DNA from: Niabella sp.
GTDB lineage: Bacteria > Bacteroidota > Bacteroidia > Chitinophagales > Chitinophagaceae
Assembly (NCBI RefSeq): GCF_030150205.1
Contig: NZ_JASLGT010000002.1
Location: 186,001-250,000, forward strand
Reading direction: 5' to 3'
Length of the DNA: 64,000 nt
The notes below the pieces were generated by a model. The model did not search any database. It was not told the origin of the DNA and worked only from the letters and a program-made list of their open reading frames with translations. Positions within the stretch are counted from its first letter, which is position 1; each line of letters begins with the position of its first letter. Positions 17,961 through 26,674 of the stretch are shown piece by piece. The translations under genes were made by a program, and so were the position numbers.

Positions 17961-18410
17961 TCAAATATCTATCGCACAATTGATCCATTCTCCGTCAAAT
18001 TGAGCATTGTATTTTTTATAAAAATTAATGGCCGGCTCGTTCCAGTCAAGCACCTGCCAGCAGATGCGCTTCAGTCCTTTTTCCCTTGCTTCTTCAAACA
18101 ACCGGTCAAACAGCCGGGCGCCGATCTTATGACCGCGCATGGCTTCCGTTACGAGAATGTCTTCCAGGTACATGGCCTGTCCCTTCCAGGTAGAGAAACG
18201 AATGTAATACAGGGCAAAGGCTACAATGCCGGCTTCGGTTTCCGCCACAAATGCCCACCAAACCGGGTTGGGGCCAAAACCGCTTTCCCTGAAATGTTCC
18301 AGGGTAACAGTAACCTCCTGCGGCGCTTTTTCATAATCGGCCAGTTCCTGCACCAGTTCCAATATTCGCTGACAGTCTGCGGCCACGGCTCTTCGAATGT
18401 TTATTTCCAT
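17961..18410 (-). CDS. GNAT acetyltransferase, diamine/spermidine acetyltransferase-like
   Basis: The 149-residue protein is a complete GNAT-fold enzyme that transfers acetyl from acetyl-CoA to an amine. MEINIRRAVAADCQRILELVQELADYE at the N-terminus, YLEDILVTEAMRGHKIGARLF (with the R-G-x-x-G/A acetyl-CoA loop) at about 80-100 and LDWNEPAINFYKKYNAQ at 122-138 resemble the thialysine/spermidine acetyltransferases (SSAT type). That family link suggests a polyamine or diamine substrate, but related enzymes vary. Its neighbours give no further hint. Confidence 0.82.
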   Translation of the reverse strand: MEINIRRAVAADCQRILELVQELADYEKAPQEVTVTLEHFRESGFGPNPVWWAFVAETEAGIVAFALYYIRFSTWKGQAMYLEDILVTEAMRGHKIGARLFDRLFEEAREKGLKRICWQVLDWNEPAINFYKKYNAQFDGEWINCAIDI

Positions 18411-18535
18411 GGCTGCAAATTAGGATGTTTTTTGTATTGGTTCGTTGTCAGTCTGAGAAGCCGTTTAAATAGGGACATATAAAATTTTTATTGAGTGCTT
18501 TTAACCAGCTTAACGATTCATTTCCGGTGCGAACA

Positions 18536-18567
18536 TTTGCGGACCATAACCGGTTCAGTTATCTTTG
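18536..18567 (+). promoter_or_regulatory. Bacteroidota-type promoter
   Basis: TTTG at 18536-18539 is followed after exactly 20 bases by TATCTTTG at 18560-18567, an exact match to the TTTG-N19-21-TAnnTTTG consensus. The ATG of the next gene is at 18576, so the transcript would be leaderless or nearly so. Confidence 0.7.
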
Positions 18568-18575
18568 CGGTGCTT

Positions 18576-18896
18576 ATGCCTGGTTTAATACGATATATTG
18601 TCGCCGGCTTTTTATGCCTGGTCATCGCGTTCGCGGCTTTTTCATCCCACATCCTGCTGATGTATGAAAAACCTGGAAGCAAGGACGATATCTCCCTTGC
18701 TGCCGGGGCTGGAACAGAAAAAAAGACCTGCGAAATAAAAGAGTTGCTGCCGGAAGAAGCGTTAATTGCTAACAGTGGTTTTCAGTTACTACAGCTCAGG
18801 GGGCTTTCCGCAAAGATGTTTGCCGGTTTCCGGAAATCTCATGTTCAAACACCGTATACTCCTGTTCCTACACCGCCTCCGCGAACGGCTGCATAA
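18576..18896 (+). CDS. Small single-pass membrane protein, Pro-rich C-terminus
   Basis: I do not recognise the family. The 106-residue frame starts MPGLIRYIVAGFLCLVIAF, giving one hydrophobic segment at about residues 5-28 that is either a signal anchor or a signal peptide. The middle is charged (PEEALIANSGFQLLQLRG) and the end is Pro/Thr-rich (YTPVPTPPPRT). A near-perfect promoter ends 8 bases before the ATG, which supports expression and argues against the longer upstream start, because that would lie before the promoter. The next gene, also secreted, begins 62 bases later. Confidence 0.55.
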   Translation: MPGLIRYIVAGFLCLVIAFAAFSSHILLMYEKPGSKDDISLAAGAGTEKKTCEIKELLPEEALIANSGFQLLQLRGLSAKMFAGFRKSHVQTPYTPVPTPPPRTAA

Positions 18897-18958
18897 AAGC
18901 AGTTTATGTTTAAAGGGATGTCTCGTCCCGGATTTTATTTTAACTCTTTAAATGATGG

Positions 18959-19408
18959 ATGATCATGATGAACAGCAAAATTGTTGTAACAGTACTGAGC
19001 GCTTTTGTTTGCTCCTCGATGGCCTTTGTTGCCGGCGCACAAACCTTAACCGATAAAGAACTGAAGACCCGGGTGGCCGAAATTGAAAGCCCGTTACAGA
19101 AAATTATACAGCTTGAACCAAAACAGTTTGAATATAAAGCGAAGGATTATAAATTCCTGAAGCTGGATGAAGGAGCGCAATATGGTTTTATGGCAGAAAA
19201 TGTAAAAACGGTTTTCCCTCATCTTGTAAAAGAAAAGAAAGTGTCCTATATGTTTGGCAAAAATGCCTACCGGGATGCACGTGTCAGCACCATCGATGAA
19301 TCGGGCCTCATACCCGTACTCGTAGCTTCAATTAAACAACAACAGGAAGAGATTGAACTGCTGAAGGCAGAACTGATGAAACTAAAAAAAGAAACAGCCG
19401 GAAAATAA
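18959..19408 (+). CDS. Secreted protein consisting of a peptidase S74-like (endosialidase chaperone) domain
   Basis: The 149-residue protein has a signal peptide ending around GAQ (residue 28), then TDKELKTRVAEIESPLQKIIQL, QYGFMAENVKTVFPHLV, STIDESGLIPVLVASIKQQQ and a C-terminal coiled coil EEIELLKAELMKLKKE. This order is that of the peptidase_S74 chaperone domain, which normally sits at the C-terminus of phage tailspikes or trimeric surface fibres, trimerises them and cuts itself off. Here it is almost the whole mature protein, without a passenger, and the usual autocleavage Ser of the SDxxxK entry is replaced by Thr. Several Met codons lie at the start; the first is given. Confidence 0.75.
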   Translation: MIMMNSKIVVTVLSAFVCSSMAFVAGAQTLTDKELKTRVAEIESPLQKIIQLEPKQFEYKAKDYKFLKLDEGAQYGFMAENVKTVFPHLVKEKKVSYMFGKNAYRDARVSTIDESGLIPVLVASIKQQQEEIELLKAELMKLKKETAGK

Positions 19409-19478
19409 GCGGCAGATACTACAGGAAAGGGTCGGTGCCGGAGTTACAAAGAGACTGGGGCCGGGCCGGCTCTTTTAT

Positions 19479-20123
19479 TTAAATAAAATGGTATTCCTTT
19501 GCCCGGTTAACCAGTGATACCATATTGTTAACTCCGAATTTTTGCAATAGTGTGGCCCGGTGCGTTTTTACGGTAAGGGGGCTAATGAAAAGTGCTGCCG
19601 CAATTTCCGCAGATTTTTTTCCACTGGCCAGCAGCGACAAGATCTGTTTTTCCCGCTTGGTAAGATCGGGTAATGCGGGAAGTACGTTGGGTTCGGGCTT
19701 TTGCATGATCTCGCTGATCTCCTTGCTGAAAACAGCGGTCTCATCTGCAAGTGCCCTGTAAATGCAGTCCAGTATATCTTCAGCGGCGGCTGTTTTAAGC
19801 AGGTAGCCGCAGGCGCCATTTTGCATCATTTGGGTAATGATGCTGCGTTCGCTGAGATTGCTGATGGCCAGTATCTTTACAGCCGGATATTTTTTCCGGA
19901 TCTCCCTGCAAAAAAGAATGCCGTTACCATCGGGTAAGCTGATATCCAGCAGGAGAATGTCGACGGTATGTGCTGCAAGGAAATGCAGCAGACCGCTTCC
20001 GGTAGTAAAAGCACCGGTTACCAAAAAAAAGGGCACACCCTCCAGCAGATTTTTAAGTCCCTGTATTACGATGGGATGATCGTCTGCAATGGCGATATGG
20101 ATGACAGGGTCAGGCGGTAACAT
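19479..20123 (-). CDS. NarL/LuxR-family response regulator
   Basis: The 214-residue protein has a receiver domain (acidic pair in AIADDHP, phosphoacceptor D60 in ILLLDISLPDG, Lys in LLKTA) and a C-terminal LuxR helix-turn-helix with LTKREKQILSLLASGKKSAEI followed by SPLTVKTHRATLLQKFG. It is the DNA-binding partner of the histidine kinase encoded immediately upstream, whose stop codon overlaps this start by 14 bases. The ATG at 20123 is used rather than a TTG three codons earlier. A NarL-like palindrome lies in front of the operon, which suggests autoregulation and control of the divergent outer-membrane gene. Confidence 0.93.
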   Translation of the reverse strand: MLPPDPVIHIAIADDHPIVIQGLKNLLEGVPFFLVTGAFTTGSGLLHFLAAHTVDILLLDISLPDGNGILFCREIRKKYPAVKILAISNLSERSIITQMMQNGACGYLLKTAAAEDILDCIYRALADETAVFSKEISEIMQKPEPNVLPALPDLTKREKQILSLLASGKKSAEIAAALFISPLTVKTHRATLLQKFGVNNMVSLVNRAKEYHFI

Positions 20124-22047
20124 TGAGTTCAATATTTATAATGGTTCCTTCTGCAGAAGAGTCGATATGTATGGATCCTTTCAGAAAATTTACGCGACTG
20201 TAAATATTGCTAAGGCCGATTCCTTCCAGGTCTTTGCGCTGGGGATCAAAGCCGGAGCCATTGTCCTCAACCGTAATAAAAAAAGTGGTGTCTGCCTGGT
20301 TGCACTGCACAATGATCTTACTAGCCTGCGCATGTTTTACCGCATTTCCTACAATTTCCTGTACCAGGCGGTAAATCATCAGCTGTGCCTGCTGGGGAAT
20401 ACCGGGTTGAATATTAAATGCATTTAAGATAATAGAGGTGCCAGGGCAGGTAAGGCTTTCACAAAGATCCTTTAATGCCGCCTGTAAACCCGATCGTAAC
20501 AATGATTCAGGCATCATATTGCGGGCAATTCTTCTGAGCTCCGTTACGGAATTGTCGAGTTGGTCAATAACCGGGTGCAGCTCAAGGCTACCGCGGTGCT
20601 GCTCGTAATGATACACCATCCCCGAAAGATTCAGTTTTATGCCGGCGAGCATGCCGCCCAAACCATCATGCAGGTCGCGGGCCATACGGCTGCGTTCCCG
20701 CTCTTCACCAACCAGGAGCGCATTGGATACCTGCAGCTGCTGCTCCTGCTCCAATGATTTCAATTGCTGTGTGGTCTGGATCCTTTTTTGTTTGCCCCGG
20801 TAAATAAAAAACAGGATGGTAAGTGTCAGCAACAGCAGTGCGCTCCACAACAGGAGCTTTTGCATGCTGGATTTTGTTTCCAGTTCCAGGATCTGGCGCT
20901 CCTTTTGTGAAGATTGATAGCGCAATTCCAACTCGTTCATTTTAAGTGCTGTCTGTTGCTCGTCGAGGCTGTCCTTTAGCTGGGTATATTGGGTAAGGTA
21001 ATGGAAGGCGGTCTTCATATCGCCCGCCTGTTTTGAAAAATAAGCGATATCTTTTAAAGAAGAAAGCATATATGTGGAGACGGAATCTTCGTTTGCCATC
21101 TTATTAATGGTGTAGGCTGCTTCTCTTGCCTGCAGAAAATCTCCGCGGGCAGCCGCCAGTGTTTTACGGGCATCATAGGCATCATACAGGTTTTCCCTGC
21201 CGGGATAGATGTTCGTTTGTTTGAATGCATTTTCGCTGGCTGTTGCTGCAAGATCGTATTGCTTTTTGCCCGTATAGTAAAACGACAGGTAACTGTAATA
21301 GCGCCCCCAGAGCTTTGTTGGCCCGATGTTATTCAATTGTGTTCTTGCCAGATCCAGGTATTGTTTTGACGTTTCAAGACTATCCATCAGGTACATCAGC
21401 AAGGCGCCGCTAAGATAAACGGTAGCTAACTCATCCGGTTGGCCTTTCTGTTCCCGGAGCAACAGATCTTTACGGAAGTAAGGATATGCTTTTTGATACT
21501 GTTGCATGGTGGTGAGTCCTGCGGAAACATTATGCAGTGCCACTGCGTACAGGGTTGTGTCCTTTACGGCTTCGATAACAGGGAGCACGGCAATGACCAG
21601 CTCCAACGCCTTTTCAGAATAACCTTTATTGTCATAGGCAAAGGCTAGATTGTTGGTACTGCGGATATATAATTTTTTTGATAAAAGGCTGGCGGTATCT
21701 GTTGCCAGCAATTGGCGGGACCGGTTGAATTGTTCGATGGCACTGTCGTTCTGGGCTGACATCAGGTATACATAACCCAGCCGGTGATGTGCTATGGCTT
21801 TATAGTAACTGCCTGGTATTTGCTCACTTAAAGCAAGGGCACGGGCTGCAAGCGCGTGGGCGTTGGAGGTGGCGCCCAGGTTAATGTAGGTGTTGGATAA
21901 TTCACCCAGCAATGAAATGCGGGTAGTATCTCTGGATGCATGTTTCAACAGTTGCTGCAGACTGTCTGCCCGGCGCTGGTACAATTGTGCCATAGTAACC
22001 TGGAAGCCCAGCATACATACAATGGTGATATATACAAATCGGTTCAC
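20110..22047 (-). CDS. TPR-containing sensor histidine kinase (HisKA_3)
   Basis: The protein (645 residues from a GTG at 22047) has a signal peptide (NRFVYITIVCMLGFQVTMAQ), about seven tetratricopeptide-like repeats in a periplasmic region of roughly 380 residues, a membrane helix (LLLWSALLLLTLTILFFIY), a coiled coil and a HisKA_3 domain with RSRMARDLHDGLGGML. The ATPase domain keeps EDNGSGFDP and GIGLSNIYSRV, so the kinase looks active. The GTG start is chosen because it begins the signal peptide exactly; the longer frame upstream lies in the regulatory region. It forms an operon with the NarL-type regulator and probably senses an envelope signal. Confidence 0.9.
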   Translation of the reverse strand: MNRFVYITIVCMLGFQVTMAQLYQRRADSLQQLLKHASRDTTRISLLGELSNTYINLGATSNAHALAARALALSEQIPGSYYKAIAHHRLGYVYLMSAQNDSAIEQFNRSRQLLATDTASLLSKKLYIRSTNNLAFAYDNKGYSEKALELVIAVLPVIEAVKDTTLYAVALHNVSAGLTTMQQYQKAYPYFRKDLLLREQKGQPDELATVYLSGALLMYLMDSLETSKQYLDLARTQLNNIGPTKLWGRYYSYLSFYYTGKKQYDLAATASENAFKQTNIYPGRENLYDAYDARKTLAAARGDFLQAREAAYTINKMANEDSVSTYMLSSLKDIAYFSKQAGDMKTAFHYLTQYTQLKDSLDEQQTALKMNELELRYQSSQKERQILELETKSSMQKLLLWSALLLLTLTILFFIYRGKQKRIQTTQQLKSLEQEQQLQVSNALLVGEERERSRMARDLHDGLGGMLAGIKLNLSGMVYHYEQHRGSLELHPVIDQLDNSVTELRRIARNMMPESLLRSGLQAALKDLCESLTCPGTSIILNAFNIQPGIPQQAQLMIYRLVQEIVGNAVKHAQASKIIVQCNQADTTFFITVEDNGSGFDPQRKDLEGIGLSNIYSRVNFLKGSIHIDSSAEGTIINIELNVTA

Positions 22048-22111
22048 GCAACCTGGGGGATTGAATGGTAATGTTACATATTTTTTTTGATAAGCAACCG
22101 GGTCGATTAAA

Positions 22112-22131
22112 AATACTCCCTTGGGAGTATT
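22112..22131. promoter_or_regulatory. NarL-like 7-2-7 palindromic operator candidate
   Basis: AATACTCCC-TT-GGGAGTATT is a perfect inverted repeat. Its core TACTCCC-N2-GGGAGTA matches the 7-2-7 geometry of NarL-class sites (TACYYMT and its complement). It lies 65 bases before the histidine kinase start and 125 before the divergent outer-membrane gene. Confidence 0.6.
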
Positions 22132-22255
22132 GCCGGATCTGTAAATGCAATGCACCTTTGAAGTGCGAAGATTGCAAAACGTAGCAACAAACACCGGTTG
22201 TGCCGGTCATCATATAACCACTTCAAAAATGCTCTTAACCCGTTAAAACATGTAA

Positions 22256-22867
22256 ATGGAATTGAACAGCAACATATTCAGATATGTACTGGCCGGTAGC
22301 CTAGTGCTTGCTACCTTAACTGCCAATGGTCAAACGGAAAAAGGCCGCATCACAGCAGGAGGTAGTTCAGAGTTAAGCTTTACGGGCAGTAAGCAACAGT
22401 ACACCCTTGATGGGGAACAAAGAGGATCTGTGCGTTATAATGAATTTAATTTTAGTCCCTACGGTGGTTATTTTGTAATGAAAGATCTGCAGTTGAGTTT
22501 TCAGGTATTGTTTAAGACTTCAAAAACTACAACAGCGTACAGTAATGGTACCACCGGCGAAGCGCGCACATCCAGTTTGTCGGTGGGTCCCGGCGTCTGT
22601 TATTATTTACCGGTTGGTGAACAGTTGCGACCCTATGTGCAGGCCGGTGTAATATATGCATTGGAGGGGGCGGGAGATGATACGAATAAGTTTTCGGGGG
22701 TTACATTGGGCGGCGTACTGGGAGGCGCCTATTTTATAAGTAAACAGGCTTCTGTTGAGCTGGGATTACGTTACTCCCATAGTGCCTTGAAGAACAAGGC
22801 AAATAAAGACCTGCGGATGAAAGAAAACCTGTTTGCTCCCATTCTTGGGCTGGGCTTTTATTTTTAA
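22256..22867 (+). CDS. Outer-membrane beta-barrel protein
   Basis: The 203-residue protein has a signal peptide ending near ANGQ (residue 26) and then an alternation of strands and turns typical of an eight-stranded OMP beta-barrel, ending FAPILGLGFYF with the usual C-terminal aromatic. Motifs such as FNFSPYGGYFVMKDL, SLSVGPGVCYYL and GLRYSHSALKN match small outer-membrane beta-barrel proteins of Bacteroidota. It is transcribed away from the TPR kinase and shares its promoter region with the NarL-like palindrome, so it is a likely target of that system. Substrate or role is unknown. Confidence 0.78.
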   Translation: MELNSNIFRYVLAGSLVLATLTANGQTEKGRITAGGSSELSFTGSKQQYTLDGEQRGSVRYNEFNFSPYGGYFVMKDLQLSFQVLFKTSKTTTAYSNGTTGEARTSSLSVGPGVCYYLPVGEQLRPYVQAGVIYALEGAGDDTNKFSGVTLGGVLGGAYFISKQASVELGLRYSHSALKNKANKDLRMKENLFAPILGLGFYF

Positions 22868-22959
22868 TACGGCATCCGCTGCATGCCCGGGTAGAAGAAT
22901 GAACAGCTTGTTTTGAACGATCATCATCAGCCTGGATCACCGACCTTAAAAAAATAGAA

Positions 22960-23622
22960 ATGAAAACACACAATTGGATTTGGATTCCGCTTTTGACCCT
23001 GGTTGCCGTTGCTTCCTGTAAAAAAAACGATGTATCAAAAAAGGAAACAGTATTGTATGAAACAGACTTCAGCAATGATGACGGACACTGGCCTACCGGT
23101 AATTTAGGCAGCAGTGGCGCGTCTGCCACCATTGGTAATGGCTACTATACCATGGTAGGTGGTAACGGCGGCCGGGAGGTATGGACGGGACAGATCTTCT
23201 CCGGAACAACGGGAGGAATGGCCCTTGAGGCCAGTGTAAAGCTGAGCTCCAACAGCGGCGCCAATAATGGCGAAGGCGGACTGATTTGGGGGTTGAGAAA
23301 AAATAGTAGTACCGATGTTTATACTGGGTTTTATTTTGAAATAAGCTATGACGGGTATTATTCGATATGGGGATACCCTGATGGATCCGAAAAACCGTAT
23401 GTGCTTTATAAAGACTGGGTGTTGAACAGTGCGATCCGCAATAACCAGTTTAATAAACTGCGTATTGTTTTAAAGAATAATGAACTGCGGTTTTACGTTA
23501 ATGATAAAGAACTGTTTGCCATGCCTTCGCCGGGAAATGGTACGCTGGATCAGCCGGGTTTTAAGATCCGTAAATATTCAACGATGCAGGTAGATTATTT
23601 TAAAGCAGTTCAATTACCCTGA
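22960..23622 (+). CDS. Secreted lipoprotein with a lectin-like jelly-roll fold
   Basis: The 220-residue protein has a lipoprotein signal (VAVASCKKND, lipidated C20). The mature part is beta-rich and contains ETDFSNDDGHWPTGN, LIWGLRK, GFYFEISYDGYYSIWG and NKLRIVLKNNELRFYVNDKE, the layout of concanavalin/DUF1080-type jelly-roll domains that often bind sugars. I infer a surface or periplasmic carbohydrate-related lipoprotein. It lies 92 bases after the barrel gene and 64 before the next secreted protein, all in one direction, and may belong to the same unit. Confidence 0.7.
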   Translation: MKTHNWIWIPLLTLVAVASCKKNDVSKKETVLYETDFSNDDGHWPTGNLGSSGASATIGNGYYTMVGGNGGREVWTGQIFSGTTGGMALEASVKLSSNSGANNGEGGLIWGLRKNSSTDVYTGFYFEISYDGYYSIWGYPDGSEKPYVLYKDWVLNSAIRNNQFNKLRIVLKNNELRFYVNDKELFAMPSPGNGTLDQPGFKIRKYSTMQVDYFKAVQLP

Positions 23623-23686
23623 TGCAGTCTGTTCCAAAACTGGTATTTCGGAAGTGTATGTGCTTATAACCGGACAAGTATAACAA

Positions 23687-24412
23687 ATGAAAAAAGTTTT
23701 TTTATTATACGGCTTGTTAAGCCTGTGTTTTGGAAGGGCCGGGGCGCAGGATATGCTGAGCGCCACCATCGCCAATATTGCCATACATGATTTTCAACGG
23801 GAGCGGATCCGGAGTGAATATGAACAGGAGAAAATACGGCTGGGGCGTGGTAAAAGCGGTGCGGCAGCATTGAAGGATTCCCGTTCTGGTCATGCTTTTT
23901 TATTTGCTCCGGATACCAGTGTTTCAGTTGGAGTAGCGCAGGCGATTATTAATGATCTTAAAAAAAAGAATCCGGTCTCGGGAAATAACCTGGAGGCAGC
24001 GCTGAAGCGGAACAATCCTTTCCCGGCCTATGTTCGTTATTTAAAAGGCCGGGGTCTGGATGTACAACATGATTATGCAGATGCTTTTAGCGCATATCTG
24101 TTAGGTATATGGCGTATTGCCAACGGTCGGTATGCTGATCCTGCCGCAGCGCAGATTCATGCGGTGCGGAACCAGGTAGGTGCAATGATCCATGTTAGCG
24201 ATTGGTCGAACCAGAAAAAGCAGGAAGCTGCGGAGTACCTGCTCTATGACCTGATCTTTGCAAATGAGCCTTATGAAGCTTCGCGGAAGGAAGGTAATAA
24301 AATACAGCAACAACAGGATTCGGATATGGTTTATAACCGGTTCTTAAAGCAACATAAGATGGATCTTCGAAAAATGATGATTACGGAAAAGGGGCTGGTT
24401 CCGGTGAAATGA
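23687..24412 (+). CDS. Secreted protein of unknown function (DUF6683-like)
   Basis: The 241-residue protein has a signal peptide ending at GRAGAQ (residue 21). The mature protein is mostly helical and includes VGVAQAIINDLKKKNP, AFSAYLLGIWRIANGRYADP and WSNQKKQEAAEYLLYDLIF, which recalls DUF6683, but I cannot confirm this. No catalytic signature is visible. It belongs to a run of four same-strand secreted genes (22256-24752) and is followed 34 bases later by another small secreted gene, so cotranscription is likely. Confidence 0.6.
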   Translation: MKKVFLLYGLLSLCFGRAGAQDMLSATIANIAIHDFQRERIRSEYEQEKIRLGRGKSGAAALKDSRSGHAFLFAPDTSVSVGVAQAIINDLKKKNPVSGNNLEAALKRNNPFPAYVRYLKGRGLDVQHDYADAFSAYLLGIWRIANGRYADPAAAQIHAVRNQVGAMIHVSDWSNQKKQEAAEYLLYDLIFANEPYEASRKEGNKIQQQQDSDMVYNRFLKQHKMDLRKMMITEKGLVPVK

Positions 24413-24446
24413 TGTTCATCAAAACAGGAATGTAAAATTTTTAAAG

Positions 24447-24752
24447 ATGCAAACAATAAGGATCATCTTATGCCTGCTGCTATTAGGAGCCGGCCTGCGG
24501 GCGGAAGCCCAGGATCTGGAACAGCAACAACGAAACCAGGAAGCGGCGGTTAAAGCGGCCTTCCGGAAAAAACAGGTAACACCCAAAGAATATTATAAAT
24601 TGCTGGAAGAGCAGGAGGCTATCCGTAAAACGATCGAACGGGCGAAGGCTGATGATTATATGAGCGCGAAAGAGCAAAATGATATTTATGGAAAACTGCA
24701 ACGGGTAGAAAAGCGATTGCGCAAATACAAAACGAACCGGGAAGTGTATTAG
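24447..24752 (+). CDS. Small secreted helical protein, unknown
   Basis: The 101-residue protein has a signal peptide (IRIILCLLLLGAGLRAEAQ) and a mature part made of a single charged helix-rich segment (QQQRNQEAAVKAAFRKKQVTP, then KTIERAKADDYMSAKEQNDI) likely to form a short helical bundle or coiled coil. No family is recognised. It is the last of the secreted-gene run and is close enough to the preceding gene to share its message. Confidence 0.6.
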   Translation: MQTIRIILCLLLLGAGLRAEAQDLEQQQRNQEAAVKAAFRKKQVTPKEYYKLLEEQEAIRKTIERAKADDYMSAKEQNDIYGKLQRVEKRLRKYKTNREVY

Positions 24753-24917
24753 GCTGCACTACTCGTTCTAAAGCCGCCATAAAATCAGCGCCTGCTCAAA
24801 AAGCGTTCCTTATGCATCTTTCTGCAGCTGCTGCCAGCGGTAAATCGGATCAGGAAAATCTTCAATGTTTCAGCACCCGGTGACATAAATGCGCATAAAA
24901 TGCACTAACTTCATTTC

Positions 24918-26465
24918 ATGTTGGTGAAAATCAATGGCAGTGCTGTTTATGGAGTGGAAGCCATCCCCATCATTATCGAAGTTAACTGGATGCCTTCTGG
25001 TAAAGACCCTATGATTGTTGGTCTTCCGGACAATGCTGTAAAAGAAAGCTGGCAGCGGGTAGAAAGCACCATCAAGACCAATGGCTATGAAATGCCCAGG
25101 ACCAAGGTGGTCGTTAACCTGGCACCCGCTGATATCAAAAAAAGCGGAGCAGCCTTTGATCTGCCGATTGCCATCGGGTTGCTGGCGGCAACAGAGCAAT
25201 TAAAGAATAGTACGGCATTAGCGGATTATGTGATCATGGGCGAACTGAGCCTTGACGGGGCCTTGCGCACTGTAAAAGGAGCTTTGCCAATTGCCATCCA
25301 GGCGCGTAAGCAGGGCTTTAAAGGATTGATCGTGCCAAAAGTCAATGCTCGTGAAGCGGGGATGGTCAATAACCTGCATGTATACGGAGTAGAACATATA
25401 CAGGAAGTGACTGACTTTTTTGAAAATGGGGAACAGGGCCTTACTCCGGTTGTGGTGAATACCCGCGACGAATTTTTTGATTCACAATATGCTTTTGACA
25501 TCGATTTCTCCGATGTTAAGGGACAGGAAAATATCAAACGGGCGCTGGAGATTGCAGCTGCAGGCGGGCATAATGCGCTGCTGATCGGTCCTCCCGGTGC
25601 AGGGAAAACGATGCTGGCCAAACGCCTGCCTACCATTCTTCCCCCACTTACATTGCCGGAAGCGTTGGAAACCACAAAGATTCACTCCGTTGCCGGAAAA
25701 CTACCGGAGAATGCCACCCTGATCTCAAAAAGGCCGTTCCGGTCGCCGCATCATACCATTTCTGATGTGGCCCTGGTGGGCGGTGGCAGTACCCCGCAAC
25801 CCGGCGAAATTTCGCTGGCGCACAATGGCGTATTATTCCTGGATGAGCTTCCTGAATTTAAGCGGTCTGTTCTGGAAGTAATGCGGCAGCCCATCGAAGA
25901 GCGGAAAGTAACGATTTCCCGCGCCCGGATCGCGGTCGATTTTCCGGCAAGTTTTATGCTGATGGCATCGATGAATCCCTGTCCCTGCGGATTTCACAAT
26001 CACCCGGAGCGGGCCTGTACCTGCCCTCCGGGAGCAGTACAAAAATACCTCAACAAAATTTCGGGTCCTTTGCTGGACCGCATCGACCTGCATGTGGAAG
26101 TAACGCCGGTACCTTTCAATGAACTATCATCTGAGCGTAGCGAAAAAACTTCGGCAGCGATACGGGAGGCGGTGATCCGCGCCCGGGAGATTCAACTGGC
26201 CCGTTTTGAAGGCACACCGGGTATCTATTGCAATGCACAAATGAGCAGCAAACAATTAAAGGAGATCTGCGTCATCGACAATATCGGACAGGCATTGCTA
26301 AAAAAGGCGATGGAGAAACTGGGTCTTTCGGCAAGAGCCTATGACCGTATTCTAAAGGTATCGCGTACCATTGCCGATCTGGAAGGTGCGGCAACGATCC
26401 GGCCTGAGTTTCTTGCGGAGGCCATTCAATATCGCAGTCTCGACCGGGAAAACTGGGCGGGCTAA
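24918..26465 (+). CDS. comM: YifB/ComM-family Mg-chelatase-like AAA ATPase
   Basis: The 515-residue protein has the full ComM organisation: an N-terminal Lon-protease-like domain (MLVKINGSAVYGVEAIPIIIEV), an AAA core with Walker A GPPGAGKTMLAKR at about 224-236, Walker B VLFLDELPEF, a zinc-like cluster CPCGFHNHPERACTCPP and a C-terminal helical lid. ComM hexamers drive branch migration during natural transformation and recombination. Length is normal. It stands apart from its neighbours by 165 and 209 bases, so it is probably monocistronic. Confidence 0.95.
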   Translation: MLVKINGSAVYGVEAIPIIIEVNWMPSGKDPMIVGLPDNAVKESWQRVESTIKTNGYEMPRTKVVVNLAPADIKKSGAAFDLPIAIGLLAATEQLKNSTALADYVIMGELSLDGALRTVKGALPIAIQARKQGFKGLIVPKVNAREAGMVNNLHVYGVEHIQEVTDFFENGEQGLTPVVVNTRDEFFDSQYAFDIDFSDVKGQENIKRALEIAAAGGHNALLIGPPGAGKTMLAKRLPTILPPLTLPEALETTKIHSVAGKLPENATLISKRPFRSPHHTISDVALVGGGSTPQPGEISLAHNGVLFLDELPEFKRSVLEVMRQPIEERKVTISRARIAVDFPASFMLMASMNPCPCGFHNHPERACTCPPGAVQKYLNKISGPLLDRIDLHVEVTPVPFNELSSERSEKTSAAIREAVIRAREIQLARFEGTPGIYCNAQMSSKQLKEICVIDNIGQALLKKAMEKLGLSARAYDRILKVSRTIADLEGAATIRPEFLAEAIQYRSLDRENWAG

Positions 26466-26674
26466 AGATCGAATGATAGTTACATGCGTTGGTACGAACG
26501 GAAAGCCAGCTGATCGTTGTAACGCATTCGCCTATTATCCTGTCGTATCCGCATGCCAGAATCATCGAACTTTATCCTAAACCCAGGGTAGCCGATTTTA
26601 TGGAAACGGAACATTACACCGTATGCATCAGGAATCATTGAAGACCAAAAAATAAACAAAGGATAGCGTATTTC

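Noticed and set aside
22048..22194. Longer start for the TPR histidine kinase
   Set aside because: The extension crosses the palindrome and the signal peptide starts exactly at the GTG at 22047.
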